From JAHRAW01 sp028066695 (lineage in GTDB: Bacteria > Pseudomonadota > Gammaproteobacteria > Arenicellales > Poriferihabitantaceae): a stretch of 64,000 bases of DNA. Location: positions 558,001-622,000 of the forward strand of contig OY734803.1 of assembly GCA_963457535.1 (NCBI GenBank), in the 5' to 3' direction. Under the pieces are notes generated by a model. That model saw nothing but the letters and a program-made list of their open reading frames with translations. It was not told the DNA's origin and searched no databases. Shown here piece by piece: positions 38,579 to 47,480 of the stretch (position 1 is the stretch's first letter; the number at the start of each line of letters is the position of its first letter). Position numbers and translations under genes: made by a program.

Positions 38579-39283
38579 ATGGCTGATTTACCCGCGCAAT
38601 CCGGCGGCGATTCCGGCATCCAAAAACTGTGGCCCGTCAGCATTCTGACGCGGCATTTTGCGGAGCACGCGCGGGTAAACCCGCAACTGGTCAAATTGTT
38701 CCGCGAATACCGGCGCGCGCACCCGCGCGCCTCCGGCTCGGTCTACGCCAGCCCCGACAACTTCGCCGAGAACCTGGAAAACCCGGCGCTGGCCGCGTTG
38801 AAAAAATTCATTCTGGACAACGTGTTCGCGGTCGCGGCCGAAGTCAACGCGCCGTATTGGAAGCAGGGAATGCAGATAGATGTAAAACTAACCGGCATGT
38901 GGTTTCAGATTTCCAACGACGCCGGCTTTCACGAAGTGCATGTGCACGGCAACTGCTCGTGGTCGGGCGTCTATTATGTGCAGTCCGGCGATTCCAGCCG
39001 CGACCGCGGCGACACCCGCGCCAACGGCATGCTCAACGGCGTCACCCGCTTTTACGGGCCGCAGATGGAATACCTCGCCGGCGGGCACGGCGACCGCGGC
39101 AACTACTACCTGAACGACCACACCTACGACTGCTACCCGCAGGACGGAAAGTTGTGCGTGTTTCCGTCGCACCTCAAGCACATGGTGTTCCCCTACCAGG
39201 GCAAACAGGACCGCATCATCGTCTCCTTCCACGCGGTGGTGGATGCCGACGAAGAATTGCGCTACGGGTATTCTTTCGGATGA
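38579..39283 (+). CDS. Putative 2OG-Fe(II) oxygenase (TIGR02466-like)
   Basis: A 234-residue protein resembling the TIGR02466 group of putative 2-oxoglutarate/Fe(II) dioxygenases. The likely metal ligands are the His residues of EVHVHGNCSWSGVYYV (in place of the usual HxD arrangement) and the distal His in FPSHLKHMVFPY; a basic QDRIIVSFH near the end would bind 2-oxoglutarate. The substrate is unknown. It heads the peptide importer cluster and its stop overlaps the fused ATPase start (ATGA). Confidence 0.75.
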   Translation: MADLPAQSGGDSGIQKLWPVSILTRHFAEHARVNPQLVKLFREYRRAHPRASGSVYASPDNFAENLENPALAALKKFILDNVFAVAAEVNAPYWKQGMQIDVKLTGMWFQISNDAGFHEVHVHGNCSWSGVYYVQSGDSSRDRGDTRANGMLNGVTRFYGPQMEYLAGGHGDRGNYYLNDHTYDCYPQDGKLCVFPSHLKHMVFPYQGKQDRIIVSFHAVVDADEELRYGYSFG

Positions 39284-41193
39284 GCGCGACTCCGCCGCTG
39301 CTTTCGGTGCGCGATTTGCGCGTGCGTTTCGCCATTCACGGCGCGACGCTGGACGCGGTGCGCGGCGTTTCGTTTGACATCGCGCCCGGCGCCAGCGTCG
39401 CGCTGGTCGGCGAATCCGGCTCGGGCAAATCGGTGATCGCGCGCGCGATCATGGGGCTGCTGCCGGCGAACGCCTCGGTGCTTTCCGGCAGCATACTCAT
39501 GGAAGACCGGCAAAAGGGAATCGGCCCGGCCGACCTTTTGCAATTGGACCCGAACGGCCGGCAAATGCGCGCGCTGCGCGGCGGCGGCATCTCGCTGATC
39601 TTTCAGGAGCCGATGGTGTCGCTGTCGGCGCTGCACACCATCGGCGACCAAATCAGCGAGGCGCTGTTTTTGCACCGCGAAGTCGGGCGCGAACAAGGCA
39701 TGGCGCTGACCCGCGACATGCTCGGCATCGTCGGCTTTCACGACCCGGCGCGCGCGCTGACGCTCTACCCGTTTGAACTTTCCGGCGGCATGCGCCAGCG
39801 CGCGATGATCGCGATGGCGCTTATCTGCCACCCGTCGCTGCTGATCGCCGACGAGCCGACCACCGCGTTGGATGTGACCATTCAGGCGCAAATCCTGCAG
39901 TTGATGCGAAAACTGCAGGCGCAACTCAACATGGCGGTGCTGATGATCACCCACGACCTCGGCGTGGTCGCCAACATCGCGCGCGAGGTGGTGGTGCTGT
40001 ATCACGGCGAGGTGATGGAGCGCGGGCCGGTCGCCGGCATTTTTGACGCGCCGCGCCACGCCTATACGCGCGCGCTGCTCGGCGCGGTGCCGAAATTCGG
40101 CATGCGCGCCGGCGAGCGGCTGGTGCCGCTGCGCGAAATCAAGGCCGAAGTCGGCGGCTTGCTGATGAAGCGCCGCGGCGACGGCGACGGTGATGAGCGC
40201 GCGCCGGCGAACGCGCAAAAACGCATTCTCAAAGTGCGCGGCCTGTCAAAGAGTTTCGGCGCGCGCGCCTCGGCCTGGTCGCTCACCGACGCGCTGCGCA
40301 TTCACGCGGTGCGCGATGTCGGCTTTGATTTGCTGCGCGGCGAATGCCTCGGACTGGTCGGCGAAAGCGGCAGCGGCAAATCCACGCTGGGAAAATTGAT
40401 CGCGCGCGCCATGCCGGCCGACAGCGGGCGCATTGAATACTTTGACGCCGGCGGCGACGCGCGCCGCGTGGACGCGATGGAGCGCGACGAGTTGTTCGGT
40501 TACCGCTGCAAGGTGCAGTATATTTTTCAGGACCCGGTCGGCTCGCTCAACCCCGGCATGACGCTGTTTGACATCATCCGCGAACCGATGCAAATCCACC
40601 AACTCGGCGGCTCCTCGCCCTCGGCGCGCGCCGACTACCAAATGGAAATGTGCCGCGAGTTGATGCGGCTGGTCGGCCTGGATCCGCGCCACCTGCGCCG
40701 TTATCCGCACAGTTTTTCCGGCGGCCAGCGCCAGCGCATCGGCATCGCGCGCGCGCTCGCGCTGCAGCCGGACCTGCTGATTTGCGACGAGCCGGTGTCG
40801 GCGCTGGATGTTTCCATTCAGGCGCAGGTGCTTAATTTAATGAAAGACCTGCAGCGCGAACTGGATCTGAGTTACCTGTTCATCTCGCACAACCTCGCGG
40901 TGGTCGACTACATCGCCGCGCGAATTGCGGTGATGTACCGCGGGCGCATCGTGGAATTGGCCGAGCGCGAATCGCTGTTTGCGCGGCCGACGCACCCGTA
41001 CACGCGATCGTTGCTGCGCGCAATTCCGACCGCCGACCTCCGCCGCCCGCTGGACTTTGAGGAAATCGCCGCGCGCGCCGCCGACAGCGATTGGCCGGAA
41101 CCGTTTGACGCCGGCGGCGGCGGAGAATTGTTTGAAATCGCGCCCGGGCATTCGGTGCGCGCGTTGCGCCAGCCACAGGCCGCCGCATCATGA
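39280..41193 (+). CDS. Fused DppD-DppF-type ABC ATPase (peptide/nickel importer)
   Basis: One 637-residue polypeptide holds two complete nucleotide-binding domains. The N-terminal half (about 1-300, DppD-like) has GESGSGKSV, LSGGMRQRAMIAMAL and LLIADEPTTALDVT. The C-terminal half (about 315-620, DppF-like) has GESGSGKSTLGK, FSGGQRQRIGIARAL and LLICDEPVSALDVS. Each has the HPYTR/HAYTRALL oligopeptide-ATPase tail. The fused form is the YejF type. It overlaps the oxygenase upstream and the binding-protein gene downstream by four bases each. Confidence 0.93.
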   Translation: MSATPPLLSVRDLRVRFAIHGATLDAVRGVSFDIAPGASVALVGESGSGKSVIARAIMGLLPANASVLSGSILMEDRQKGIGPADLLQLDPNGRQMRALRGGGISLIFQEPMVSLSALHTIGDQISEALFLHREVGREQGMALTRDMLGIVGFHDPARALTLYPFELSGGMRQRAMIAMALICHPSLLIADEPTTALDVTIQAQILQLMRKLQAQLNMAVLMITHDLGVVANIAREVVVLYHGEVMERGPVAGIFDAPRHAYTRALLGAVPKFGMRAGERLVPLREIKAEVGGLLMKRRGDGDGDERAPANAQKRILKVRGLSKSFGARASAWSLTDALRIHAVRDVGFDLLRGECLGLVGESGSGKSTLGKLIARAMPADSGRIEYFDAGGDARRVDAMERDELFGYRCKVQYIFQDPVGSLNPGMTLFDIIREPMQIHQLGGSSPSARADYQMEMCRELMRLVGLDPRHLRRYPHSFSGGQRQRIGIARALALQPDLLICDEPVSALDVSIQAQVLNLMKDLQRELDLSYLFISHNLAVVDYIAARIAVMYRGRIVELAERESLFARPTHPYTRSLLRAIPTADLRRPLDFEEIAARAADSDWPEPFDAGGGGELFEIAPGHSVRALRQPQAAAS

Positions 41194-41873
41194 CGCGCGC
41201 GATGCAATTCGCGGTTGCCGTTTTTGCGGCGGCGACGGCCGCGTCGCCGGCAACCGCGGCGACTTACATTGAGCCGCCCTACTTCGCCCGGCAAGTCGCG
41301 GCCGGCGAATTGCCGCCGCTCGCCGAGCGCCTGCCGCGGCAGCCGGCGGTGGCGCGTTTTGACCGCGGCGGCGAAGACGACCACGCGCGCCCCGGCAAAT
41401 ACGGCGGCACGCTGCGCATGCTGATGGGCAAGAGCAAGGACATCCGCATGATGATGGTCTACGGCTACGCGCGCCTGCTCGGCTACGACCGCGACTTAAA
41501 TTTGCGCGCCGATTTGCTCGCCGGTTACGAGGTCAAAGAGCAGCGCCAATTCACCTTTTACCTGCGCGACGGGCACCGCTGGTCGGATGGCGCGCCGTTT
41601 ACCGCCGAGGCGTTCCGCTATTACTGGAACGACATCGTCAACAACCGCGAACTCTATCCGTTCGGCCTGCCGCGGCAGTTGCTGGTGGACGGCGAGCCGC
41701 CGAAGGTGGAGTTTCTCGGCGAGACCACGGTGCGCTACACCTGGTCAAAACCCAATCCGTTTTTTCTGCCGGCGCTGGCCGCGCCGCGCCCGCTGTTTTT
41801 ATACGCGCCGGGACATTACCTGAAGCAATTCCACGCCGCGCACGCGCCGCCGGCGAACTCGCCGCAAAAGTGA
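41190..41873 (+). pseudogene. Peptide-type ABC substrate-binding protein, N-terminal part (frameshifted)
   Basis: Solute-binding family 5 protein interrupted by a frameshift; this is the first 227 codons. A signal peptide (residues 1-24) is followed by the YejA-like opening and the LRDGHRWSDGAPFTAEAF motif characteristic of family 5. The natural continuation lies in the frame that opens at 41870. Restoring one base within the GC-rich stretch 41846-41855 would read HAPAGELAAKVKEAGVRNW and join the two parts into a single protein of about 636 residues. Either a sequencing/assembly deletion or a real inactivating mutation is possible. Confidence 0.8.
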
Positions 41874-43099
41874 AAGAAGCCGGCGTGCGCAACTGGGCCG
41901 GCCTGCACCACCGCAAAAACCACCCGTATAAAAACGACAACCCGAAACTGCCGGTGCTGCAGCCGTGGGTAAATTCCACGCGCCCGCCGGCCGAGCGTTA
42001 TGTGTTCGTGCGAAACCCCTACTACCACCGCGTGGACGCGCGCGGCCTGCAGTTGCCCTACATAGACGAAGTCGCGCTGCACATCGCCAGCGCCGGATTG
42101 ATCGCGGCAAAAACCGCAGCCGGCGAATCGGATTTGCAGGGGCGCTATCTGCGCCTGGACAACTACACTTTCCTGAAAGCCGGCGAAGCGCGCAACGATT
42201 TTTCGGTGCGCCTGTGGCGCGGCGGCGGCGGCTCGCGCCTCGCGCTTTATCCGAACCTCAACAGCGGCGATCCGGCCTGGCGCAAACTCGCGCGCGACCG
42301 AAAATTCCGCCGCGCGCTTTCGCTCGGCATCAACCGCTTTGAAATCAACCAAGTGATTTATTCGGGCCTCGCCGCCGAATCCGGCAACACCGTGCTGGCC
42401 GGCGGCCCGCTGTTTCGGCCGGAATACCGCGACGCGTGGAAGCGCTACGACCCGGAGCAGGCAAACCGCCTGCTGGACGAACTCGGGCTGACCGAACGCA
42501 ACCGCCGCGGCCTGCGCCTGATGGAAAACGGCAAGCCGCTGGAAATCGTGCTGCACACCGCCGGCGAAAGCACCGAGGAGACCGACATACTGGAACTCAT
42601 AGAAGAGAGTTGGCGCAACATCGGAATCAAACTGCATGTAAAACCGTCGCAGCGCGAAGTATTTCGCCAGCGCGTGTTCGCCGGCGAGGCGATGATGGCG
42701 ATGTGGGGCGGCCTGGACAACGGCATGCCGAACGCCGGCATGAGCCCGGAGGAACTCGCGCCGACCGGGCAGACGCAACTGCAGTGGCCGAAGTGGGGGC
42801 AGCACCACGAATCTTCCGGCCAGGCCGGCGAGCCGCCCGACCTTCCGGCCGCGGCCGAATTGCTCGCCCTCTACCGCGCCTGGAGCCGCGCCACCGGCGC
42901 CGCCGAACGCGCCGAAATCTGGCACGCGATGCTCGCCATTCACAGCCGCGAAGTATTCAGCATCGGCCTGGTCAGCGGCGTGCCGCAGCCGGTCGTGGTC
43001 GGCAACCGCCTGCAAAACGTCCCCCACCGCGCCACCTACGGCTGGCTGCCGACCGCCTACTTCGGCGTGTACCGGCCGGATACTTTTTGGTTTCGGTGA
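41870..43099 (+). pseudogene. Peptide-type ABC substrate-binding protein, C-terminal part (frameshifted)
   Basis: The remainder of the family 5 binding protein, about 409 codons from a GTG inside the upstream stop. It lacks a signal peptide, so it would not be exported if made alone. KLARDRKFRRALSLGINR and NGMPNAGMSPEELAP are typical family 5 core segments, and WLPTAYFGVYRPDTFWFR is the usual C-terminus. A small gene starts in its stop codon (GTGA). Confidence 0.8.
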
Positions 43100-43296
43100 A
43101 AAAAGCGTTTAAGCAAGCGTCAAAACCGCCTTCGGCGAAGCGAAAGGCGGCGAAGTTGCGCGCGGATGAAAAGTGGGAACGGTTGTTTGCCAAATCCGCC
43201 GATGTGCTGGATGCGCTCGCCGCGGATGCGCTGGAAGATTACCGTCTCGGAAAGACGGAAGAATATGCGCGTGGAAGGAAGGTGAGGAGTATCTGA
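43096..43296 (+). CDS. Small hypothetical protein, antitoxin-like C-terminus
   Basis: A 66-residue protein beginning with GTG inside the binding-protein stop. A lysine-rich N-terminus (KKAFKQASKPPSAKRKAAK) leads into a helical, acidic end (LAADALEDYRLGKTEEY). The A-ALEDYRxGKTEE pattern resembles the C-termini of small type II antitoxins, but no toxin gene follows. It is the last gene before the AT-rich junction and may be a remnant. Confidence 0.5.
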   Translation: MKKAFKQASKPPSAKRKAAKLRADEKWERLFAKSADVLDALAADALEDYRLGKTEEYARGRKVRSI

Positions 43297-43367
43297 TGCC
43301 TTTTTGTTTCAAGGATCGTTTGATTTGATACCTTTGATTCCATGCTTGGAGGTGCATATATTATGCA

Positions 43368-43386
43368 GGTTAATAGAAAATTAACC
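43368..43386. repeat. Inverted repeat, operator-like, ahead of the 516-residue protein
   Basis: GGTTAAT (43368-43374) pairs with ATTAACC (43380-43386) across AGAAA. Further GTTAA/TTAAC half-sites follow at about 43389-43412 and 43418-43422. The cluster sits ahead of a promoter-like pair and may be a repressor site. Confidence 0.45.
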
Positions 43387-43421
43387 TTTGTTAAATAAAT
43401 TAACACCTGTTCAAATTTAAC

Positions 43422-43450
43422 TTGACACCTTAATTATTCGGAATTATTTT
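43422..43450 (+). promoter_or_regulatory. Probable promoter for the 516-residue protein gene
   Basis: A perfect TTGACA (43422-43427) and TATTTT (43445-43450) are 17 bp apart, 35 bp before the ATG at 43486. The region is strikingly AT-rich compared with the importer genes on both sides. Confidence 0.6.
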
Positions 43451-43485
43451 TCAATTCCATCAACTCCGTCCATATTGGTAGCGAA

Positions 43486-45036
43486 ATGAAAAAAGACGAA
43501 ATTATTTGTGCCATGTTTCAAATTCTGTGCGAGCGCGCATCAGGCGTGGAAGATCCGCGTCTCAACAACAAAGGATTTGCCTTCCGCGTGGCTTTACGCG
43601 TGAGTTCCGCCGTTTGCGTGGATGAGTTCTGGGGGCGCATTGAGGCATACTTTGCGTTCATTGAGCGATACTGTCATGAAAGCGGTCGTAAATCTCTGGC
43701 TGCGCTCGTGGTCGACCATGATGGGAATTATCCCGGTGAGTGGTTCGGCAAATACATTGCGGAGGTTAAGTGGCAGTACCCGCCTACCGTGGAACTCGAA
43801 AAGTGGTACAGCGACAAGCAGCACAATGTCCGACAGGGAAAACGACGCCCCAAAAAAAGCGGCTACTTGTGGGATGTGCGGCGCCACTGGCAGAATCTTG
43901 ACCACGCACAAATCACGAAAAATTTCCGGAATTGGCTGGAGGAACAACTGCGCCCTGAGCAGCGTGAGATTACAGCGTCCGATGAAATCCGGGGAACTGA
44001 CGACAATGTGGAGTTGTCCGAGGTGCTTGAGCGTTTCGATTACGCGGCGCTCGAGAATTTCGGCTACGCCCCCGACAGGCCCGAGGACGACCGCCAGGAA
44101 ACGCTGGATTCATTTTTTAACAGCGGCGCGCGCTCCGGTACGCCGGAACACCTGAAAAACATGGCGGAAAACCTGGCTGACAAAGTCCGGGAAAATGGCA
44201 AAAAAGCCGGCGGCAAATACCGTGCTGATCTGAAATATTTGCATGACAAATACTACGAAGAGTATTTTGGTTTTGCAGGCCGCTTTAAGTGGCCTTCAAC
44301 CTATGCAACGCCCGGCGCAGGCGGGGGGTTTGACTACCCTCGCGAACGCGGGATGTTCTCGCACTTTGGTTACAGCACCAGCAAAAGCGAAGTCGATCGC
44401 CTTGACATTCTTGATGGCATTTTCCACGCAACGGAATTGCCGATTTTGGATAATGACGCCGAAAATGTGGAAGAGTTCGGCGCGCCCGAATCGCCTCAAC
44501 GCTTGCTTAAAATCGCCAACTTTTTGGCGGCAATGGCGCGGAATTTTTCCCGGATGACCGACAAAGACTATTCCAATGCCATTGAGGCATGGAAATCCGA
44601 TTTGGATTATCTGCGCGAAGAGTACTACCGAGGCCGCTTCGACTTTGCAGAGGGTTACTTCGAGTGGCCGGACCTGCCCCCTCTCCCTGAAAAACCGCGG
44701 CCGTCACCAAAGAAACCCATGCAGCCAAAACAAGCAAAAAGCGGCGGTGTCGTCCCTAAATCACGTACGCCCGCAACCGAACCGACCGGTCCCACCGAAC
44801 CGGAGCAGAACCACGACCCTGTGCTGGAGACCGCAGGCACTGATGATACTCCGGGCGATGATGACGAAAGCACTGGTGAAAACACCGAAAGTGAAGACCT
44901 CGAATCCCGCGCTGAGCCGATACCTGCAGGCAAAGAAAAAAATACTGCCGACAAAGAGGTCATAATCTGGCTTCTTGCAATTGCTGTGGGGGCAATTGCC
45001 CTGGCAACTGCCTTCGCCATGTTGCTAAAATCCTGA
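43486..45036 (+). CDS. Tail-anchored protein with a duplicated domain, unknown function
   Basis: A 516-residue protein I cannot assign to a family. Four regions are visible. Residues 1-160 are a globular N-terminal domain. Residues 184-271 and 282-395 are two copies of one unit: each opens with FDY, continues to an FGY-type turn and an LD-helix, and ends with a helix pair read as ADLKYLHDKYYEEYFGF then FKWP in copy 1 and SDLDYLREEYYRGRFDF then FEWP in copy 2. Residues 398-490 are a Pro/Glu/Thr/Asp-rich low-complexity linker. Residues 491-514 are a C-terminal membrane helix. It is inserted between the binding protein and permeases of a peptide importer, has its own promoter and is AT-richer than its neighbours. 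It most resembles an acquired accessory gene. Confidence 0.75.
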   Translation: MKKDEIICAMFQILCERASGVEDPRLNNKGFAFRVALRVSSAVCVDEFWGRIEAYFAFIERYCHESGRKSLAALVVDHDGNYPGEWFGKYIAEVKWQYPPTVELEKWYSDKQHNVRQGKRRPKKSGYLWDVRRHWQNLDHAQITKNFRNWLEEQLRPEQREITASDEIRGTDDNVELSEVLERFDYAALENFGYAPDRPEDDRQETLDSFFNSGARSGTPEHLKNMAENLADKVRENGKKAGGKYRADLKYLHDKYYEEYFGFAGRFKWPSTYATPGAGGGFDYPRERGMFSHFGYSTSKSEVDRLDILDGIFHATELPILDNDAENVEEFGAPESPQRLLKIANFLAAMARNFSRMTDKDYSNAIEAWKSDLDYLREEYYRGRFDFAEGYFEWPDLPPLPEKPRPSPKKPMQPKQAKSGGVVPKSRTPATEPTGPTEPEQNHDPVLETAGTDDTPGDDDESTGENTESEDLESRAEPIPAGKEKNTADKEVIIWLLAIAVGAIALATAFAMLLKS

Positions 45037-45077
45037 CCGGCAACACCTCAAGAGAAAAACGCAAAAAACATCCCTCA

Positions 45078-46076
45078 ATGTTCCACTACGTCTTCAAACG
45101 CATCGCGCTGATGGCGCCGACGCTGGCGGTGATCAGTTTCATCATCTTCGTCATCATCCAGTTGCCGCCCGGCGATTATCTGGAAACCTACATCGCCGAA
45201 CTGGAAAGCCAGGGCGAGTCGGTGGACCGGGAAAAGATTGATTTCCTGCGCCGCCAATACGGGCTCGACCAGCCGCTGCCGCTGCAGTACGCGAACTGGA
45301 TCGGCGGGTTTTTTCACGGCGACTGGGGCTACTCCTTTGAGCACGACCTGCCGGTGCGCGAGGTGATCGGCGACCGCGTCTTTCTGACCATCATCGTCTC
45401 GGTCATCACCATTCTGTTCACCTGGGCGGTCGCCTTCCCCATCGGAATTTATTCGGCGACGCACCAGTATTCGTGGGGCGATTACGGCCTGACCTTCCTC
45501 GGCTTTCTCGGACTGGCGACGCCGAACTTTTTGCTCGCGCTGATCATGCTCTACCTCGCCAACATCTGGTTCGGCACTTCCATCGGCGGGCTGATGGACC
45601 CGCAGTATCTCGACCAGCCGTGGAGCTGGGGAAAATTTGTCTCGGTGCTCGAGCACTTGTGGATACCGGTGGTGGTCATCGGCACCTCCGGCACCGCCGG
45701 CATGATCCGCCGCCTGCGCGCCAACCTGCTGGACGAACTGGAAAAACAATACGTGCTGACCGGCAAGGCGAAAGGCCTGCCGCCGTTTCGGCTGCTTTCA
45801 AAATACCCGCTGCGCGTCGCGCTCAACTTTTTCATCGCCGACATCGGCAGTTTGCTGCCGAGCGTGATTTCGGGCGCGGAAATCGTCGCCATCGTTTTGT
45901 CGCTGCCGACCACCGGGCCGATGCTGCTCAGCGCGCTGCAAAGCCAGGACATGTATCTCGCCGGCACCTTCCTGCTGTTTCTCGCCGCGCTGACCGTGGC
46001 CGGCATGCTGCTCTCCGACCTGCTGCTCGCCTGGCTGGACCCGCGCATTCGGCTGCAGGGGGAGGCCGCGCAATGA
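45078..46076 (+). CDS. Peptide ABC transporter permease, DppB/YejB-type
   Basis: A 332-residue inner-membrane permease with six spans. The N-terminal MFHYVFKRIALMAPTLAVIS and the motif QYGLDQPLPLQYANWIGGFFHGDWGYS are classic for DppB/OppB-type proteins. The GTSGTAGMIRRLRANLLDE segment and the EAA-type loop that follows (KGLPPFRLLSKYP) are intact. Its stop overlaps the second permease gene (ATGA). Confidence 0.93.
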   Translation: MFHYVFKRIALMAPTLAVISFIIFVIIQLPPGDYLETYIAELESQGESVDREKIDFLRRQYGLDQPLPLQYANWIGGFFHGDWGYSFEHDLPVREVIGDRVFLTIIVSVITILFTWAVAFPIGIYSATHQYSWGDYGLTFLGFLGLATPNFLLALIMLYLANIWFGTSIGGLMDPQYLDQPWSWGKFVSVLEHLWIPVVVIGTSGTAGMIRRLRANLLDELEKQYVLTGKAKGLPPFRLLSKYPLRVALNFFIADIGSLLPSVISGAEIVAIVLSLPTTGPMLLSALQSQDMYLAGTFLLFLAALTVAGMLLSDLLLAWLDPRIRLQGEAAQ

Positions 46077-47239
46077 GCGCCGCGCGCAAAAACGACGGCG
46101 AACATTTCGTCGCGGCCGGGGATTTTGATCCGCATTCGGCCGCGGCGCTCACGCCCGAGCAGGAGAAATATTTCTTCGCGTCGCGCCGCCAACTGATGTG
46201 GTGGAAATTAAAGCGCCACAAGGTCGCGGTGGTGTGCGGCGCGATTTTGGCCGCGCTGTACGCGTCCACGCTGGTCTCCGAGTTCATCTCGCCCTACAAC
46301 CTGCACACCCGCGACACGCGCCACCTCTACGCGCCGCCGCAGACGCTGCACCTGTTCCACCGCGGCGACTGGGTCGGCCCGTTCGTATACGGCTACGACC
46401 ACCATCTCAACATGGACAACCTGAAGCGCGAATACACGCCCAACCCGGACAAGGTGCAAAAACTTCGCTTCTTCTGCAGCGGCGACCCCTACCGTTTCTG
46501 GGGAAAGATTGAAATGGATTTTCATTTCGTCTGCCCGGCCGAAGACGGCACATTATTTCTGTTCGGCACCGACCGCCTCGGCCGCGACATGTTTTCGCGC
46601 GTGGTCTACGGCGCGCGCATCTCGCTGCTCATCGGCCTGGTCGGCATCGCCGCCAGTTTGTTTCTCGGCCTGCTGCTCGGCGGCCTCGCCGGCTACTACG
46701 GCGGCTGGGTGGATTCCGGCGTGCAGCGCCTGATAGAAATTCTGCGCTCGTTTCCGGAATTGCCGCTGTGGATGGCGCTGTCGGCGGTGCTGCCGGTGAC
46801 ATGGAGTCCGGTGCTGGTGTTCTTCGGCATCACATTAATCTTGGCGCTGCTCGACTGGACCGGCCTGGCGCGCGCGGTGCGCTCCAAACTCCTCGCCCTG
46901 CGCGAGGAGGACTACTGCGCGGCCGCGCGCCTGATGGGCGCCCGCCCCGGCCGCATCATCCGCCGCCATCTGCTGCCCGGCTTCACCAGCCACATCATCG
47001 CCTCGGCGACGCTGTCCATTCCGGCGATGATTCTCGGCGAGACCGCGCTGTCCTTCCTCGGCCTCGGCCTGCGCCCGCCGATCACCAGCTGGGGCGTCCT
47101 CTTAAACGAAGCGCAAAACATGAACGTAGTCGCGCTCTACCCGTGGCTGATCCTCCCGGTCGCGCCGGTGGTGGTGGTGATTCTGGCGTTCAACTTTTTC
47201 GGCGACGGACTGCGGGATGCGGCGGATCCGTATCGGTGA
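46073..47239 (+). CDS. Peptide ABC transporter permease, DppC/YejE-type
   Basis: A 388-residue permease, second of the pair. After an N-terminal cytoplasmic stretch the first span starts near KLKRHKVAVVCGAILAALYA. A large periplasmic insertion (about 75-165) precedes FGTDRLGRDMFSRVVYGARISL, the family hallmark. The EAA loop reads AARLMGARPGRIIRRHLLPGF. The size and insertion suit the YejE-like branch, agreeing with the fused YejF-like ATPase. Confidence 0.93.
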   Translation: MSAARKNDGEHFVAAGDFDPHSAAALTPEQEKYFFASRRQLMWWKLKRHKVAVVCGAILAALYASTLVSEFISPYNLHTRDTRHLYAPPQTLHLFHRGDWVGPFVYGYDHHLNMDNLKREYTPNPDKVQKLRFFCSGDPYRFWGKIEMDFHFVCPAEDGTLFLFGTDRLGRDMFSRVVYGARISLLIGLVGIAASLFLGLLLGGLAGYYGGWVDSGVQRLIEILRSFPELPLWMALSAVLPVTWSPVLVFFGITLILALLDWTGLARAVRSKLLALREEDYCAAARLMGARPGRIIRRHLLPGFTSHIIASATLSIPAMILGETALSFLGLGLRPPITSWGVLLNEAQNMNVVALYPWLILPVAPVVVVILAFNFFGDGLRDAADPYR

Positions 47240-47423
47240 GGGGCGGAATGGCGGGAAATACGGCGGAAAAATTGATATTTTTCCAAAAAATTGCACGGAA
47301 AATTGCGTAAAAAATGGAAAATGCTACACCCCTATCTATTTGTATTATAATGATTATTTTGTAAAATCCCAAAAAAATGCAATTTTGCAGGGTAAAAAAT
47401 TCACAAATTTCCTTAAAAAATGC

Positions 47424-47449
47424 TTGACAAGTTGCAGAAAAAACTGCAA
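47424..47449 (+). promoter_or_regulatory. Promoter/operator region of the Fic gene
   Basis: TTGACA at 47424-47429 is overlapped downstream by the inverted repeat TTGCAG (47432-47437), six A residues, CTGCAA (47444-47449). A further TTTGCAG half-site lies at about 47383-47389. The palindrome fills the -35/-10 spacer, where a repressor would block transcription. No strong -10 box is apparent. The whole 241-bp gap is AT-rich. Confidence 0.5.
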
Positions 47450-47480
47450 ATTTCTGCCACCTTAAACGACAGAAACCGCC

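Noticed and set aside
41870..41873. Treating the binding-protein halves as two genuine genes with coupled translation
   Set aside because: The GTGA overlap looks like coupling, but the second part lacks a signal peptide and the two parts make exactly one family 5 protein.
43096..43296. A toxin-antitoxin pair at the importer junction
   Set aside because: The 66-residue protein has an antitoxin-like end, but no toxin-sized gene follows; the next gene is a 516-residue membrane-anchored protein.
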